From positions 18,844-82,843 of the forward strand of contig JANQOW010000067.1 in NCBI GenBank assembly GCA_028285595.1: a stretch of 64,000 bases of DNA. The letters are read 5' to 3'. Position numbers and translations under genes: made by a program. Source of the stretch: Hyphomicrobiales bacterium. Lineage in GTDB: Bacteria > Pseudomonadota > Alphaproteobacteria > Rhizobiales > CAJQND01. The notes below the pieces were generated by a model. It made no database searches, was not told the origin of the DNA, and was given only the letters and a program-made list of their open reading frames with translations. This document shows, piece after piece, positions 33,558-41,511 of the stretch (positions are counted from its first letter, which is position 1; every line of letters begins with the position of its first letter).

Positions 33558-34403
33558 TTAGAGAACAATCTTCTTCTCGGTGGGCTCTAGGTTGTCGTAG
33601 TTCCAGAGCTGTTTACCGGCGACGATCTTGGTGAAGTGGTCCACGCCTTTGTCAGGCATCAGCTCATATTGAGTGAGCTTGCGGGTGAGCCAGGCTTTGT
33701 CCAGATCCGTCAGCTCGCCCGGCACCGCGTCAACGCCGAGATCCTGGATCTCGCCGCCCACATAGATGGTGCCGTCATACATGCTGTCGCCCAGGTTCTT
33801 GCCGGCGTTGCCGCAAATGAGCATGCGTCCACGTTGCATCATGAAGCCGGAGAAAGCGCCCGTGTCGCCGCCGACGATGATGGAACCGCCCTTCATGTCG
33901 ATCCCGGTGCGCGAGCCCACAGAGCCCTTGCAGACCAGATCGCCGCCGCGCAAGGCCGCGCCGAAGGTGGAGCCGGCGTTCTTTTCGATCACCACGGTAC
34001 CGGCCATCATGTTTTCAGCACACGACCAGCCAACCCGGCCCGAGATGCGCACGTTTGGGCCGTCAAGAAGACCCACGCCGAAGTAGCCGAGGCTGCCTTC
34101 GATGATCAGGTTCAACCGGTTCAAGATGCCCACAGCGATGGAGTGCTTGGCGCCGGGGTTCTTGATGACAATGGTGCCATGGCCCTCGCTCATCAACTCG
34201 CGGATGCGGGTGTTGACCTCAGTGGCTTCCATGTTGTCGGCATTGATCTCGGCGCGCTTGTTGAAGTCCACATCAAACGCATCGTAGTAGCCGTAGCCGC
34301 CCTCGTTCTCGAGGGTGAACATGGTTTTGATGTCCCGGCCGGTGAGCGGCTCGGTGTGCATTCCCATTTCATGGGAAACGCTGTCTTGGTTCAGGCCTTC
34401 CAT
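33558..34403 (-). CDS. glxC: GXGXG-domain glutamate synthase-like subunit (GlxC-like)
   Basis: The 281-residue protein consists mainly of the right-handed parallel beta-helix of the GltB C-terminus (GXGXG domain, about 80-230), with repeats such as EGSLGYFGVGL, GRVGWSCAENM, GSTFGAALRGGDLVCKG and GGDTGAFSGFMMQRG. In glutamate synthase this domain links the amidotransferase and synthase sites. The start overlaps the end of glxB by 13 nt, which indicates coupling. A 40-residue C-terminal addition (LTDLDKAWLTRKLTQYELMPDKGVDHFTK) makes it longer than the usual GlxC of about 230 residues. It probably bridges GlxB and GlxD. Confidence 0.87.
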   Translation of the reverse strand: MEGLNQDSVSHEMGMHTEPLTGRDIKTMFTLENEGGYGYYDAFDVDFNKRAEINADNMEATEVNTRIRELMSEGHGTIVIKNPGAKHSIAVGILNRLNLIIEGSLGYFGVGLLDGPNVRISGRVGWSCAENMMAGTVVIEKNAGSTFGAALRGGDLVCKGSVGSRTGIDMKGGSIIVGGDTGAFSGFMMQRGRMLICGNAGKNLGDSMYDGTIYVGGEIQDLGVDAVPGELTDLDKAWLTRKLTQYELMPDKGVDHFTKIVAGKQLWNYDNLEPTEKKIVL

Positions 34404-35326
34404 ACCCGGACCTCCTCATCATAAGGGTCATACGTATCGATTTCGTGGGGGATCACCGCGCGGATGGCCACCTCTTCAGAGGCGAGCGCCACCAGGTCGT
34501 CGGCTTCGTAAAGCACCATCGGCTTGGCGGCCATGGTGTCTTTGGCCATGCCCAGCTCATCGCGGGTGGTGACCAGATAGGTGAACACGCCGTCGATCTC
34601 TTCGATCGACATGCGCAGGCTCTCTTCCAACGAAATGCCCTTCTCAAGGTTCACGGCCGTGTAAACGGCGAGAAGCTCTGAGTCACAGTTGGAGACAAAG
34701 CGCTGACCGCTGCGTTCCAGGTGGCGGCGCATCAGCCAATAGTTGGTGATCTGGCCGTTATGCACCACGGCAATGTCGTTGTAGGGGTAGGCCCAGTACG
34801 GGTGGGCGGAGCGGATGTCTACGTCCGATTCCGTTGCCATCCGCGTGTGGCCGATGGCGTGGGTGCCTTCGAACTTGCCGAGGCCATATTGGTCGGACAC
34901 CACGGTGGCATCGCCCAGGTCCTTGATCAGTTCAAGAGCGCTGCCGATCGAGAGGATCTCAGCGCCGTTAATGTCTTCGATCCGGTCCGCAATCTGCTTC
35001 ATGTCACCGTCAAAGGCGATCCGGTAGCGGTAGGCATATTCAGTCGCCTCCTCTTCCTTCTTCACCTTCACGCCCACTTCTTTCAGGAGCGCGTCCACTT
35101 TGGCGCGGCGGTCTTTGATCTCCTGGTGAATGTGAAAGCCCGTGGAGAGCTCTTCCTGCTCGGCCACTTTGAAGCGCATCACATATTCATCCTTGCCCGG
35201 TTTGCCGTAAATGGCAAAGCCGGTTGAATCGGGCCCACGGTGTTTGAGTGCCTGCAGCATGGCGGTCATTTCCCCGCCCACATTGCTGGTGCCCTTGCGG
35301 TGGATAAGCCCTGCTATTCCACACAT
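34391..35326 (-). CDS. glxB: Class II glutamine amidotransferase (GlxB-like)
   Basis: The 311-residue protein starts MCGIAGLIHRKG with Cys2 as N-terminal nucleophile after Met removal. It has the RGPDSTG block (about residues 31-37), HTRMATESDVDIRSAHPY and VVHNGQITNYW, all hallmarks of Ntn-type amidotransferases that release ammonia from glutamine. It equals the GltB N-terminal domain cut out as a separate chain. An insertion rich in charged residues around 75-105 (KEVGVKVKKEEEATEYAYRYR) is longer than in PurF-like proteins. It is encoded 94 bp behind glnT and overlaps glxC. Ammonia would be channelled to GlxD through GlxC. Confidence 0.88.
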   Translation of the reverse strand: MCGIAGLIHRKGTSNVGGEMTAMLQALKHRGPDSTGFAIYGKPGKDEYVMRFKVAEQEELSTGFHIHQEIKDRRAKVDALLKEVGVKVKKEEEATEYAYRYRIAFDGDMKQIADRIEDINGAEILSIGSALELIKDLGDATVVSDQYGLGKFEGTHAIGHTRMATESDVDIRSAHPYWAYPYNDIAVVHNGQITNYWLMRRHLERSGQRFVSNCDSELLAVYTAVNLEKGISLEESLRMSIEEIDGVFTYLVTTRDELGMAKDTMAAKPMVLYEADDLVALASEEVAIRAVIPHEIDTYDPYDEEVRVWKA

Positions 35327-35420
35327 TTTTCTGCTCTCCCTTTAGAAATTGGGTTGCACGGTCCTGGGGCGGGCGGCGCCATCGCGCCATCCGCCCAAAC
35401 TTTTGTCCGCAATGCCGCGC

Positions 35421-36899
35421 TTAAGGCAGGCAGTGCAGGTAGGTTTCCTGATCCCAGTCGGTCACGGTCGACATGAACCGTGCCCATTCATCCGATTTGT
35501 ACTCATGGTAGAGGCGGTACATCTCGCCCGGCATGCCGCGCTGGACCACCTCATCCTGCTCCAAGGCTTCCAAAGCTTCGCCCAGAGACATGGGCAGCTT
35601 CTTCACCTGCTTGCCGGCTTCCATGGCTTCGTAGATGTTGCGCTCTTCCGGCTCGCCCGGATCCAGGTTGTTCTCAATGCCATCGTCGGCGGCCGCCAGA
35701 ATGGTGGAGCCCATAATGTAGGGGTTCACCATGGAGTCCACCGAACGGTACTCAAAGCGGCCCGGCGCGGAGACGCGCAGACCCGTGGTGCGGTTCTGGA
35801 AGCCCCAGTCGGCGAAGACCGGTGCCCAGAAGCCGGTGTCCCAAAGGCGGCGGTAGGAATTCACCGTGGAACAGCCGATTGCGGTCAGCGCACGCAGGTG
35901 GTGCACGATGCCGCCAATGGCTTTGAGACCCTGCTTGCCCGGCATTTGCGGATCGTCCGTGTCGGGCATGAAGGTGTTGTCGCCACCTTCGATGTACATG
36001 TAGTTGTCTTTCATGCCCGGCAGCTTTTTGGGATCGTTGCCGGTCTTGTGGAAGACATCCTTACCGCCGCGCCAGAGCGACATGTTGTGGTGACAACCTG
36101 AGGCGGAGACGCCCATGAACGGCTTGGTCATGAAGCAGGCAATGAGGTTGAACTCACGGGCCACCTGGGCACAGATCTGCCGGTAGGTGGTGAGCCGGTC
36201 TGCATTTCGCAGAACGTCGTCGAACATCCAGTTCAATTCGAGCTGGCCCGGTGCGTCCTCATGGTCGCCCTGGATCATGTCGAGACCCATGGCGCGGGAA
36301 TACTCCATCACCTTCATGTAAACCGGACGTAGGCTCTCAAACTGGTCAATGTGGTAGCAGAAGGGTTCAGAGAAGCCCCCATTGGGCTTGCCGTTCTCGT
36401 CCTTCTTGAGCCACATCATTTCCGGCTCGGTGCCCATGCGCAGGTGAAGGCCTTTGTGCTTCTTTTGGAATTCCTCGTGCAGACGGCGCAGGTTGCCGCG
36501 GCCGTCCGAGGTCAGATAACCACCTGGGTTTTCCTTCTCTTCGCGGTTGCGGAACAAGGTGCAGTAGAACCGGGCGATGCGCTTGTCCCAAGGCAGCTGC
36601 ATCATGGTTTCCGGCTCGGGGATGCCGACCAACTCGGCGGCTTCAGGTCCGTAACCCAGATATTCGCCGGCGCGGTTGGTGAACAGGTTCATGGTGGCGC
36701 CATAGACGAGTTGGAAGCCCTTCTTGGCGACGCTTTCCCAGTGATCTGCGGGGATCCCCTTGCCCATGATCTTGCCGGTTACAGAGACGAACTGCAGGTA
36801 GAGATACTCAATCCCCAACTCGTCGATCTTTTTGCGGACCTCTTTGACCTTCTCCGCACGGCCCTTCTGTTTTACGAAATTTTCGATGTCCATCGGCAT
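35421..36899 (-). CDS. Glutamine synthetase-like ligase (GlnT/gamma-glutamyl amide synthetase type)
   Basis: The start at 36899 (or ATG 36893) has GAGGG directly ahead; the frame extending to 36989 would run through the operator. The protein is a 492-residue GS-fold enzyme: beta-grasp N-domain (1-115), metal-binding GTEPE (156-160), GQLEL (E221), SASGCHHNMSLW (H270) and substrate loop NSYRRL. The usual SGMHxH becomes SGCHHN, so the second active-site His is Asn. It is longer than classical GlnT (about 435). GS-fold enzymes ligate ammonia or an amine to glutamate, and relatives include gamma-glutamylmethylamide and gamma-glutamylputrescine synthetases. Being first in an operon with glxBCD suggests it makes a gamma-glutamyl amide for them. 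Which amine is not visible. Confidence 0.85.
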   Translation of the reverse strand: MPMDIENFVKQKGRAEKVKEVRKKIDELGIEYLYLQFVSVTGKIMGKGIPADHWESVAKKGFQLVYGATMNLFTNRAGEYLGYGPEAAELVGIPEPETMMQLPWDKRIARFYCTLFRNREEKENPGGYLTSDGRGNLRRLHEEFQKKHKGLHLRMGTEPEMMWLKKDENGKPNGGFSEPFCYHIDQFESLRPVYMKVMEYSRAMGLDMIQGDHEDAPGQLELNWMFDDVLRNADRLTTYRQICAQVAREFNLIACFMTKPFMGVSASGCHHNMSLWRGGKDVFHKTGNDPKKLPGMKDNYMYIEGGDNTFMPDTDDPQMPGKQGLKAIGGIVHHLRALTAIGCSTVNSYRRLWDTGFWAPVFADWGFQNRTTGLRVSAPGRFEYRSVDSMVNPYIMGSTILAAADDGIENNLDPGEPEERNIYEAMEAGKQVKKLPMSLGEALEALEQDEVVQRGMPGEMYRLYHEYKSDEWARFMSTVTDWDQETYLHCLP

Positions 36900-36962
36900 G
36901 GTACCCTCGCACCCCTTCAAATTGGTTTTTTGATTGGCCTTAAATGGCGCTAAGGCCGGAGC

Positions 36963-36984
36963 ATACCAATTATGGACCAATTTT
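36963..36984. promoter_or_regulatory. Phased ACCAAT half-sites upstream of the glnT-like gene
   Basis: ACCAAT starts at 36965 and again at 36976 in the same direction, 11 bp apart, inside a block that is almost repeated at 37292-37313. It lies about 65-85 bp upstream of the ligase start. See the array at 37281-37319. Confidence 0.6.
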
Positions 36985-37280
36985 GACAACTGGCAAGACT
37001 ATTTTTAGGGCGGAATTTTTTCACCTCGCCCCGATAGAATGCTTCAATCGAAGCAATGAGCAGGCGGGTGCTGTCAGTTCTTTGCCGTTTACCGGCAGAA
37101 ATATTAGGTTTTTGTATTTGGGAAGCGGATCACAGGCAGGCGCTGAACCGCCAGATCCTGCGGGTGTTCGGTCAGGTGAAATGGTTACAACGCGGACCAA
37201 TCGGCGCCCTTTCTGTGGTCAAAACAGAACCTTCCCTCGACGCGGTGCGTAATCATAGGTCATAATGTAAGAAGAAAAAC
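36985..37280. other. Intergenic gap between glnT-like gene and GntR regulator
   Basis: About 300 bp without a supportable gene. Apart from one isolated ACCAAT at 37196 I see no repeat, hairpin or conserved motif. Promoters of both divergent genes must lie in or at the edges of it. Confidence 0.5.
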
Positions 37281-37319
37281 ATACCAATTTTATACCAATT
37301 ATGACCAATAAGGACCAAT
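37281..37319. promoter_or_regulatory. Four helically phased ACCAAT repeats at the GntR gene start
   Basis: ACCAAT begins at 37283, 37294, 37304 and 37314, spaced 11, 10 and 10 bp, all in the same orientation and therefore on one face of the helix. The last copy overlaps the ATG at 37318. The same motif occurs twice with 11-bp spacing in front of the divergent ligase gene, so the GntR protein is the likely binder and may repress its own translation start region. Confidence 0.65.
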
Positions 37320-38070
37320 GAAGGACCCCATGGCGAAGAAAGCTGAGTTCGATGTGAACGGGTTGGCAGAGCATATGCCGGCCGACCTTTCGCCAGGGCG
37401 TGGGGCGGGGGCCATCACGGCGCGTCTGCGCAATGCGATCGAAACGGGCGTTTATTCCGATGGTGACCAGCTTCCGCCAGAGCGCCAACTGGCCACCGCC
37501 TTTGATGCGGCGCGCAGCACCATCCGCAAGGCGCTGAACCAACTTGAGCAAGCCGGGTTGGTGGAGCGGCGGATCGGCAGTGGCACCTATGTCTCCTACT
37601 CAGGACCCATTTCTGAGCAGGGAGATGAGATGATTGACCTGGTGAGCCCGTTGCAGCTCATCGAGGCGCGCTTTGCCATTGAACCCTACATGACCCGCCA
37701 AGCCGCGCTTCATGCCACCAAGCGTGATTTGGAGAACATTGAGGCGATCTTGGTGCGCCTTGAGGGAGCGCGCAATGATGAACCCTCGTTCTCTCGCTGG
37801 GACAGTGAGTTCCACCAGCAGTTGGCACGCTGTTCTCGGAACCCGCTCATTGTGCGGCTCTATCAGAACATCAACGAGGTGCGCTCCCATGCACAGTGGC
37901 GCGCCATGCGCCGCACGATCCTCTCTCCTGAACAGATTGACGTCTATAACGCGCAGCATCGCCAGATCTACGATGCGCTCTGTGAGCGCGATCTGAAAAC
38001 TGCGTCAAAGCGCATTGAGGCGCATCTGGAAAAGGCTCGGCAAGATCTCATCGGGGCTGAAAGCGGATAG
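37318..38070 (+). CDS. GntR-family regulator, FadR subfamily (FCD domain)
   Basis: The protein has 250 residues. The start is 37318 (AAGG 5 nt upstream), with 37330 an alternative. The winged HTH occupies about 30-90 (RLRNAIETGVYSDGDQLPPERQLATAFDAARSTIRKALNQLEQAGLVERRIGSGTYV). An all-helical FCD ligand domain of about 110-240 follows, with the metal-binding-type His/Asp positions (D-x3-H around WDSEFHQQLA, and H residues in QHRQIYDAL and EAHLEKA). FadR-group proteins sense carboxylic or amino acids. It is divergent from the glnT-glx operon with phased repeats at both ends of the gap, and is the obvious local regulator. An EamA transporter gene follows by 22 bp. Confidence 0.88.
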   Translation: MKDPMAKKAEFDVNGLAEHMPADLSPGRGAGAITARLRNAIETGVYSDGDQLPPERQLATAFDAARSTIRKALNQLEQAGLVERRIGSGTYVSYSGPISEQGDEMIDLVSPLQLIEARFAIEPYMTRQAALHATKRDLENIEAILVRLEGARNDEPSFSRWDSEFHQQLARCSRNPLIVRLYQNINEVRSHAQWRAMRRTILSPEQIDVYNAQHRQIYDALCERDLKTASKRIEAHLEKARQDLIGAESG

Positions 38071-38092
38071 GCGAGCAGAGGCGCATTCAATC

Positions 38093-38956
38093 ATGAGCCC
38101 GGTGGTACTTGGCAGCCTGGCGGCCTTATTCTGGGGCGTGCACGATCTGGTGGCCGGCATCTCCAGCCGCAAACTTGGCCATATGGTGGTCGTGCTCGGG
38201 GTGACCGTCTTCGGGCTCTTGGCCATTACGCTATGGATTGGGCTGACCTCTGAGTTTCCCAATATGGCGCGTACTGATGTTTGGGTGCCCTTGGCTGCAG
38301 GGGTTGGCTATGCGTGCGCGACCCTTTTCCTTTTTGCGTCCTTTGCCGCCGGGCCGTTTTCGATTGCCGCACCGGTCGGAGGGTCTTATCCGCTCACATC
38401 TATGATGATCGCCGCGCTGCTCGGTAACCCCACGAGCGGACTGCAGCTTGTCGCTGCTTTGACCGTTATTGCCGGCGTCGTGATTGTTGCCGTCACCGAA
38501 CCCGGCGGGGACGGCGCGCAGACTTACGACAAACAGGCCATACGGCGCACCATCATCTGTGCCGGGCTTGCTCATATCAGCTTTGCCGTCGCCATCGCGC
38601 TTGGCCAACAAGCCGCTGTGCTCTTCGGCGCGGTGGAAGGTACATGGATCAGCCGCCTCGCGGGTGCCCTCTTGATCTTGTGCTTGTTCTTTACCGTCAA
38701 CACCCGCCGCGCCCTTCCGTTCAAATGGATTGCGCCAGTGGTTGCGATCGGGTGTTTGGACGCGGCGGCCATCAGCCTGCTCAACGCCGCCGGCAACACC
38801 GATCAGCCGCAAATTGCGGCTGTGGCTGGGTCTGCCTTTGGGGTGGTGACGATTCTGCTTGCCCGGATTATCTTGAAAGAGCAAATCTCTCCCAAACGTT
38901 GGCTGGGGATTGCGCTGACCTTCGTCGGCGTGGCGGTCCTATCGGCTCTGGAGTGA
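38093..38956 (+). CDS. EamA/DMT-family transporter
   Basis: ATG 38093 (MSPVVLGSLAALFWGVHDLVAG) has a GAGG site about 11 nt upstream; an upstream frame overlaps the GntR gene and is less likely. The 287-residue protein has ten hydrophobic spans in two EamA halves and ends KEQISPKRWLGIALTFVGVAVLSALE, the family's standard final helix. The substrate is unknown. Head-to-tail arrangement GntR-EamA-PhyH-racemase with gaps of 22, 4 and 25 bp suggests one plus-strand operon controlled by the GntR protein. An export role for a toxic or excess amino acid or amine would fit. Confidence 0.87.
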   Translation: MSPVVLGSLAALFWGVHDLVAGISSRKLGHMVVVLGVTVFGLLAITLWIGLTSEFPNMARTDVWVPLAAGVGYACATLFLFASFAAGPFSIAAPVGGSYPLTSMMIAALLGNPTSGLQLVAALTVIAGVVIVAVTEPGGDGAQTYDKQAIRRTIICAGLAHISFAVAIALGQQAAVLFGAVEGTWISRLAGALLILCLFFTVNTRRALPFKWIAPVVAIGCLDAAAISLLNAAGNTDQPQIAAVAGSAFGVVTILLARIILKEQISPKRWLGIALTFVGVAVLSALE

Positions 38957-38960
38957 CCTG

Positions 38961-39791
38961 ATGATTGAGCTCACCGAGACGCACAAACACACGTTTCGTG
39001 AAGACGGCTTTGCCATCGTGGAAGGTGTGCTGGACCGCGAAACCATCGAGGCGGCGCGCGAGAAGTTTCCGCTTCTGTTCAAAGGTCAGTTTGAGACGGG
39101 GCTGCAGCCAGATGAGTGGAACTGGCATGAAGGCCGTGACCGCGATACGCTCACCCGGCAGATCTGTAATGGCTGGAAGGCGGACCGGACGATTGCCTCC
39201 ATCGTTCTGCGCGAGGACATTGGACGGGCATGTGCTGAGCTGCGAGGCTGGCCGGGCTCGCGGATCAACCAAGACAATGTGATCTGGAAACCTCCAGGCT
39301 CAAAACCCTTAGGGTTTCACCAAGATGACAGCTACCAGGACTGGATTGTTCCCAACGAGATGATGACCTGTTGGATCACGTTGGATGACACCACGGCCAC
39401 GGGTGGCACGATCGAATATGTGCGCGGTTCTCACCTATGGCCCTTGGCGCCGCCGATTGGGCAGTTTCATGCGCCTGACGATGCGCTGGCCGATCTGAGG
39501 CCCGCGGCAGCCGGTGCGGGTGTGGAGCCTGAGATCGTTCCAATTGAGGTTCCTGCCGGTTCGGCCGTGTTCCACCACGGGCGCACATGGCATGGCTCGC
39601 GCGACAATAAAGGTGAGGCGCCCCGGCGCTCGGTGGTGGCCCATTGTATGTCATGCGATGTGGCTCATCATCCCTCGAACGTACACCCGGTCTACAGCCG
39701 ATATCGAAGGCAAGACGATCTGTCGATGGATGAGAGCTTCTTTCCCATCCTCTGGCGCCAAGATGGCTATCGTACGGCCTGGCTGCCTTAG
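38961..39791 (+). CDS. Phytanoyl-CoA dioxygenase (PhyH) family protein
   Basis: The 276-residue protein has the jelly-roll fold of Fe(II)/2-oxoglutarate oxygenases. The facial triad H120-x-D122 (GFHQDDSY) and H211 (TWHGS) is present, and R222 (PRRSVV) is the probable 2-oxoglutarate anchor. PhyH-family proteins hydroxylate unactivated carbons in lipids, amino acids (ectoine, proline-like), phosphonates and other small molecules. The gene follows the EamA transporter by 4 bp and precedes the racemase-like gene by 25 bp. Hydroxylation of a free amino acid or N-methylated compound is a reasonable guess, but nothing in the residues seen fixes the substrate. Confidence 0.87.
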   Translation: MIELTETHKHTFREDGFAIVEGVLDRETIEAAREKFPLLFKGQFETGLQPDEWNWHEGRDRDTLTRQICNGWKADRTIASIVLREDIGRACAELRGWPGSRINQDNVIWKPPGSKPLGFHQDDSYQDWIVPNEMMTCWITLDDTTATGGTIEYVRGSHLWPLAPPIGQFHAPDDALADLRPAAAGAGVEPEIVPIEVPAGSAVFHHGRTWHGSRDNKGEAPRRSVVAHCMSCDVAHHPSNVHPVYSRYRRQDDLSMDESFFPILWRQDGYRTAWLP

Positions 39792-39816
39792 TTCAGTTCA
39801 ATAAGGGACATTCGGT

Positions 39817-40503
39817 TTGCCCAAGCATATCGGAATTGTGGCCTGCTCAGCAGAAGGTGCATCGCTTTGCTACCGCACGATCTGTGTGGAGGGAGCGGAG
39901 GTTCTGGGACCTCATGCCCATCCTGAGGTCACCATGCACACGCCCTCGCTTGCCGACTATGTCGCGTGCCTGGATGCGGGCGATTGGGACGGTGTGGGGG
40001 CATTGATGCTCGCTTCGGCGGAGAAGCTGGCGGCGGCCGGCGCCGATTTCCTCATCTGCCCGGACAACACCATCCATCAGGCGTTCGGCCCTGTGGAGGC
40101 GCACTCTCCGTTGCCGTGGCTGCATATTGTGGACGGTGTCGCCGCGGCCGCCGAAGAGCAAGGCTTCCGCAAGCTGGCGCTTACTGGAACGCAATGGTTG
40201 GTAGACGGCCCGGTCTATCCTGATAAGCTGGCGGCGCGTGGTCTGGAGTGCGTGCGGCCCAGTGCTGAGGAACGGGCTGAGATGAACCGGATCATCATGC
40301 AAGAACTGGTCAACAGCACCTTCAAACCCGAGAGCACGGCCTACTTTCAAACAGCCATTGAGGGATTGAAGAGCCAAGGATGTGATGCCGTCATATTGGG
40401 CTGCACCGAGATCCCGTTGATCATAAATGACGATAACTCAGCTTTGCCGACCCTGGATTCTACCCGGCTTCTCGCCCGCGCCGCCTTACAGCACGCGCTC
40501 TAG
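39817..40503 (+). CDS. Asp/Glu racemase superfamily protein with altered first catalytic loop
   Basis: The start is TTG 39817 with AAGGGA nine bases before. The 228-residue protein has the racemase fold. The second active-site loop is normal (LGCTEIP, C196), but the first reads PDNTIH, with Asp83 where Cys or Thr normally serves as the opposite base; Cys81 lies two residues earlier. It could be a racemase using an unusual base, or a related isomerase/decarboxylase. The gene is the last of the probable GntR-EamA-PhyH operon and overlaps the convergent dehydrogenase stop by 4 nt (CTAG). It is only distantly similar to the racemase at 8033-8722. Confidence 0.78.
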   Translation: MPKHIGIVACSAEGASLCYRTICVEGAEVLGPHAHPEVTMHTPSLADYVACLDAGDWDGVGALMLASAEKLAAAGADFLICPDNTIHQAFGPVEAHSPLPWLHIVDGVAAAAEEQGFRKLALTGTQWLVDGPVYPDKLAARGLECVRPSAEERAEMNRIIMQELVNSTFKPESTAYFQTAIEGLKSQGCDAVILGCTEIPLIINDDNSALPTLDSTRLLARAALQHAL

Positions 40504-41435
40504 TAGCCCCGGGCCCGGTTCACCTCGTGCAGGAGGGGTGAACCGTCTAATAAACGCCGATAGTTTTCCGCCACATCCTTGAGTGCGTCGCCCAAATGCC
40601 AGCCCGACACGTGGGGGGTCAGCGTCACTTTGGGATGGGTCCAAAGTGGGCTGTCCGGCGGCAAGGGTTCGCTGTTCACCACATCGAGCACCACCCCGCC
40701 CACATGATCGGCGTCCAGGTTGTTCATGAGGTCGCTTTCGATCACCAGATCGCCGCGGCCCACATTGATCAGGACGGAGCCCTTCTTCATGGACGCCAGA
40801 AACTCCCGGTTCACCAGCCCGCGGGTCTCCAGCGTCGAGGGTAACACGCAGGCCACGTAGTCGCATTCCTTGAGCATTGGCAGCAGTGTATCGGCGCCAT
40901 GGCGGCATTCGATGCCTTCAATGTACTTGGGCGAGCGGCTGTAGCCGATGACCTTGAAGCCCACGGCCGCAATCATCTTTGCCGTGCGGCTTCCGATGTG
41001 GCCAAGCCCAAGCACACCCACAACGGTATCCGGCGTGCTGCGTGGCGCGATTGGCTGCCAGACGCGCTCTGCCTGGCGTGCATCGTGAAACTTCATGTTG
41101 CGTTGGTCGCGCAGAATATAGGCCAGGCAGAACTCGGCCATTTCCCGGGCCGGGGCATCGGGCTTGAGGCGGGTGATTTTCACATGGCCTGGAAGGTCCG
41201 GATTGCCAACCATCGTCTCAACACCCGCTCCCAATTTCTGAACGAGTTTGAGATGCGGCAGCTTGGCCGCCAGGTCCGGGCGCAGCCGGGTCACGGCCGC
41301 CATCTCAATTTCGACCGGGTCGCCCATATTCTCGTAAACCCGCACATCCGCATCCGGAAGCATGGACAAAACCTCTCTGGCGAGAGCCTCATCGGTCATC
41401 CATTCCGGCATATTTACATCGATCAACAAGGCCAT
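40500..41435 (-). CDS. D-isomer 2-hydroxyacid dehydrogenase, GhrA-like
   Basis: The start at 41435 (MALLIDVNMPEW) gives 311 residues; the frame runs back into the upstream gene, so a longer product is unlikely. The NAD(P) site GLGHIGS (143-149) and the catalytic triad R227 (NVGRGDL), E256 (NSEPLP) and H275 (TPHVSG) are present. The family reduces 2-oxoacids such as glyoxylate and hydroxypyruvate, or oxidises D-2-hydroxyacids, and GhrA-like enzymes prefer NADPH. It lies 76 bp behind the leucine-dehydrogenase-type gene. A pair of amino-acid dehydrogenase plus 2-oxoacid reductase would interconvert an amino acid, its oxoacid and the hydroxyacid. Confidence 0.86.
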   Translation of the reverse strand: MALLIDVNMPEWMTDEALAREVLSMLPDADVRVYENMGDPVEIEMAAVTRLRPDLAAKLPHLKLVQKLGAGVETMVGNPDLPGHVKITRLKPDAPAREMAEFCLAYILRDQRNMKFHDARQAERVWQPIAPRSTPDTVVGVLGLGHIGSRTAKMIAAVGFKVIGYSRSPKYIEGIECRHGADTLLPMLKECDYVACVLPSTLETRGLVNREFLASMKKGSVLINVGRGDLVIESDLMNNLDADHVGGVVLDVVNSEPLPPDSPLWTHPKVTLTPHVSGWHLGDALKDVAENYRRLLDGSPLLHEVNRARGY

Positions 41436-41511
41436 GCCGCACCTCTCTCTCAACCGCAATCTGAGGGACAGTGTTGCTGAGATCAGGTGCCAAGACAAGC
41501 TGCAGTTGTGC

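Noticed and set aside
35421..36899. Naming the ligase gmaS and the glx genes mgsABC (N-methylglutamate pathway)
   Set aside because: No mgdABCD-type N-methylglutamate dehydrogenase is in the window, the ligase is longer and has an altered active-site His, and GlxC is larger than MgsB. The pathway cannot be asserted.
37196..37201. Additional ACCAAT in the glnT-GntR gap
   Set aside because: It is isolated, out of phase with the arrays, and a 6-mer is expected by chance at this rate.
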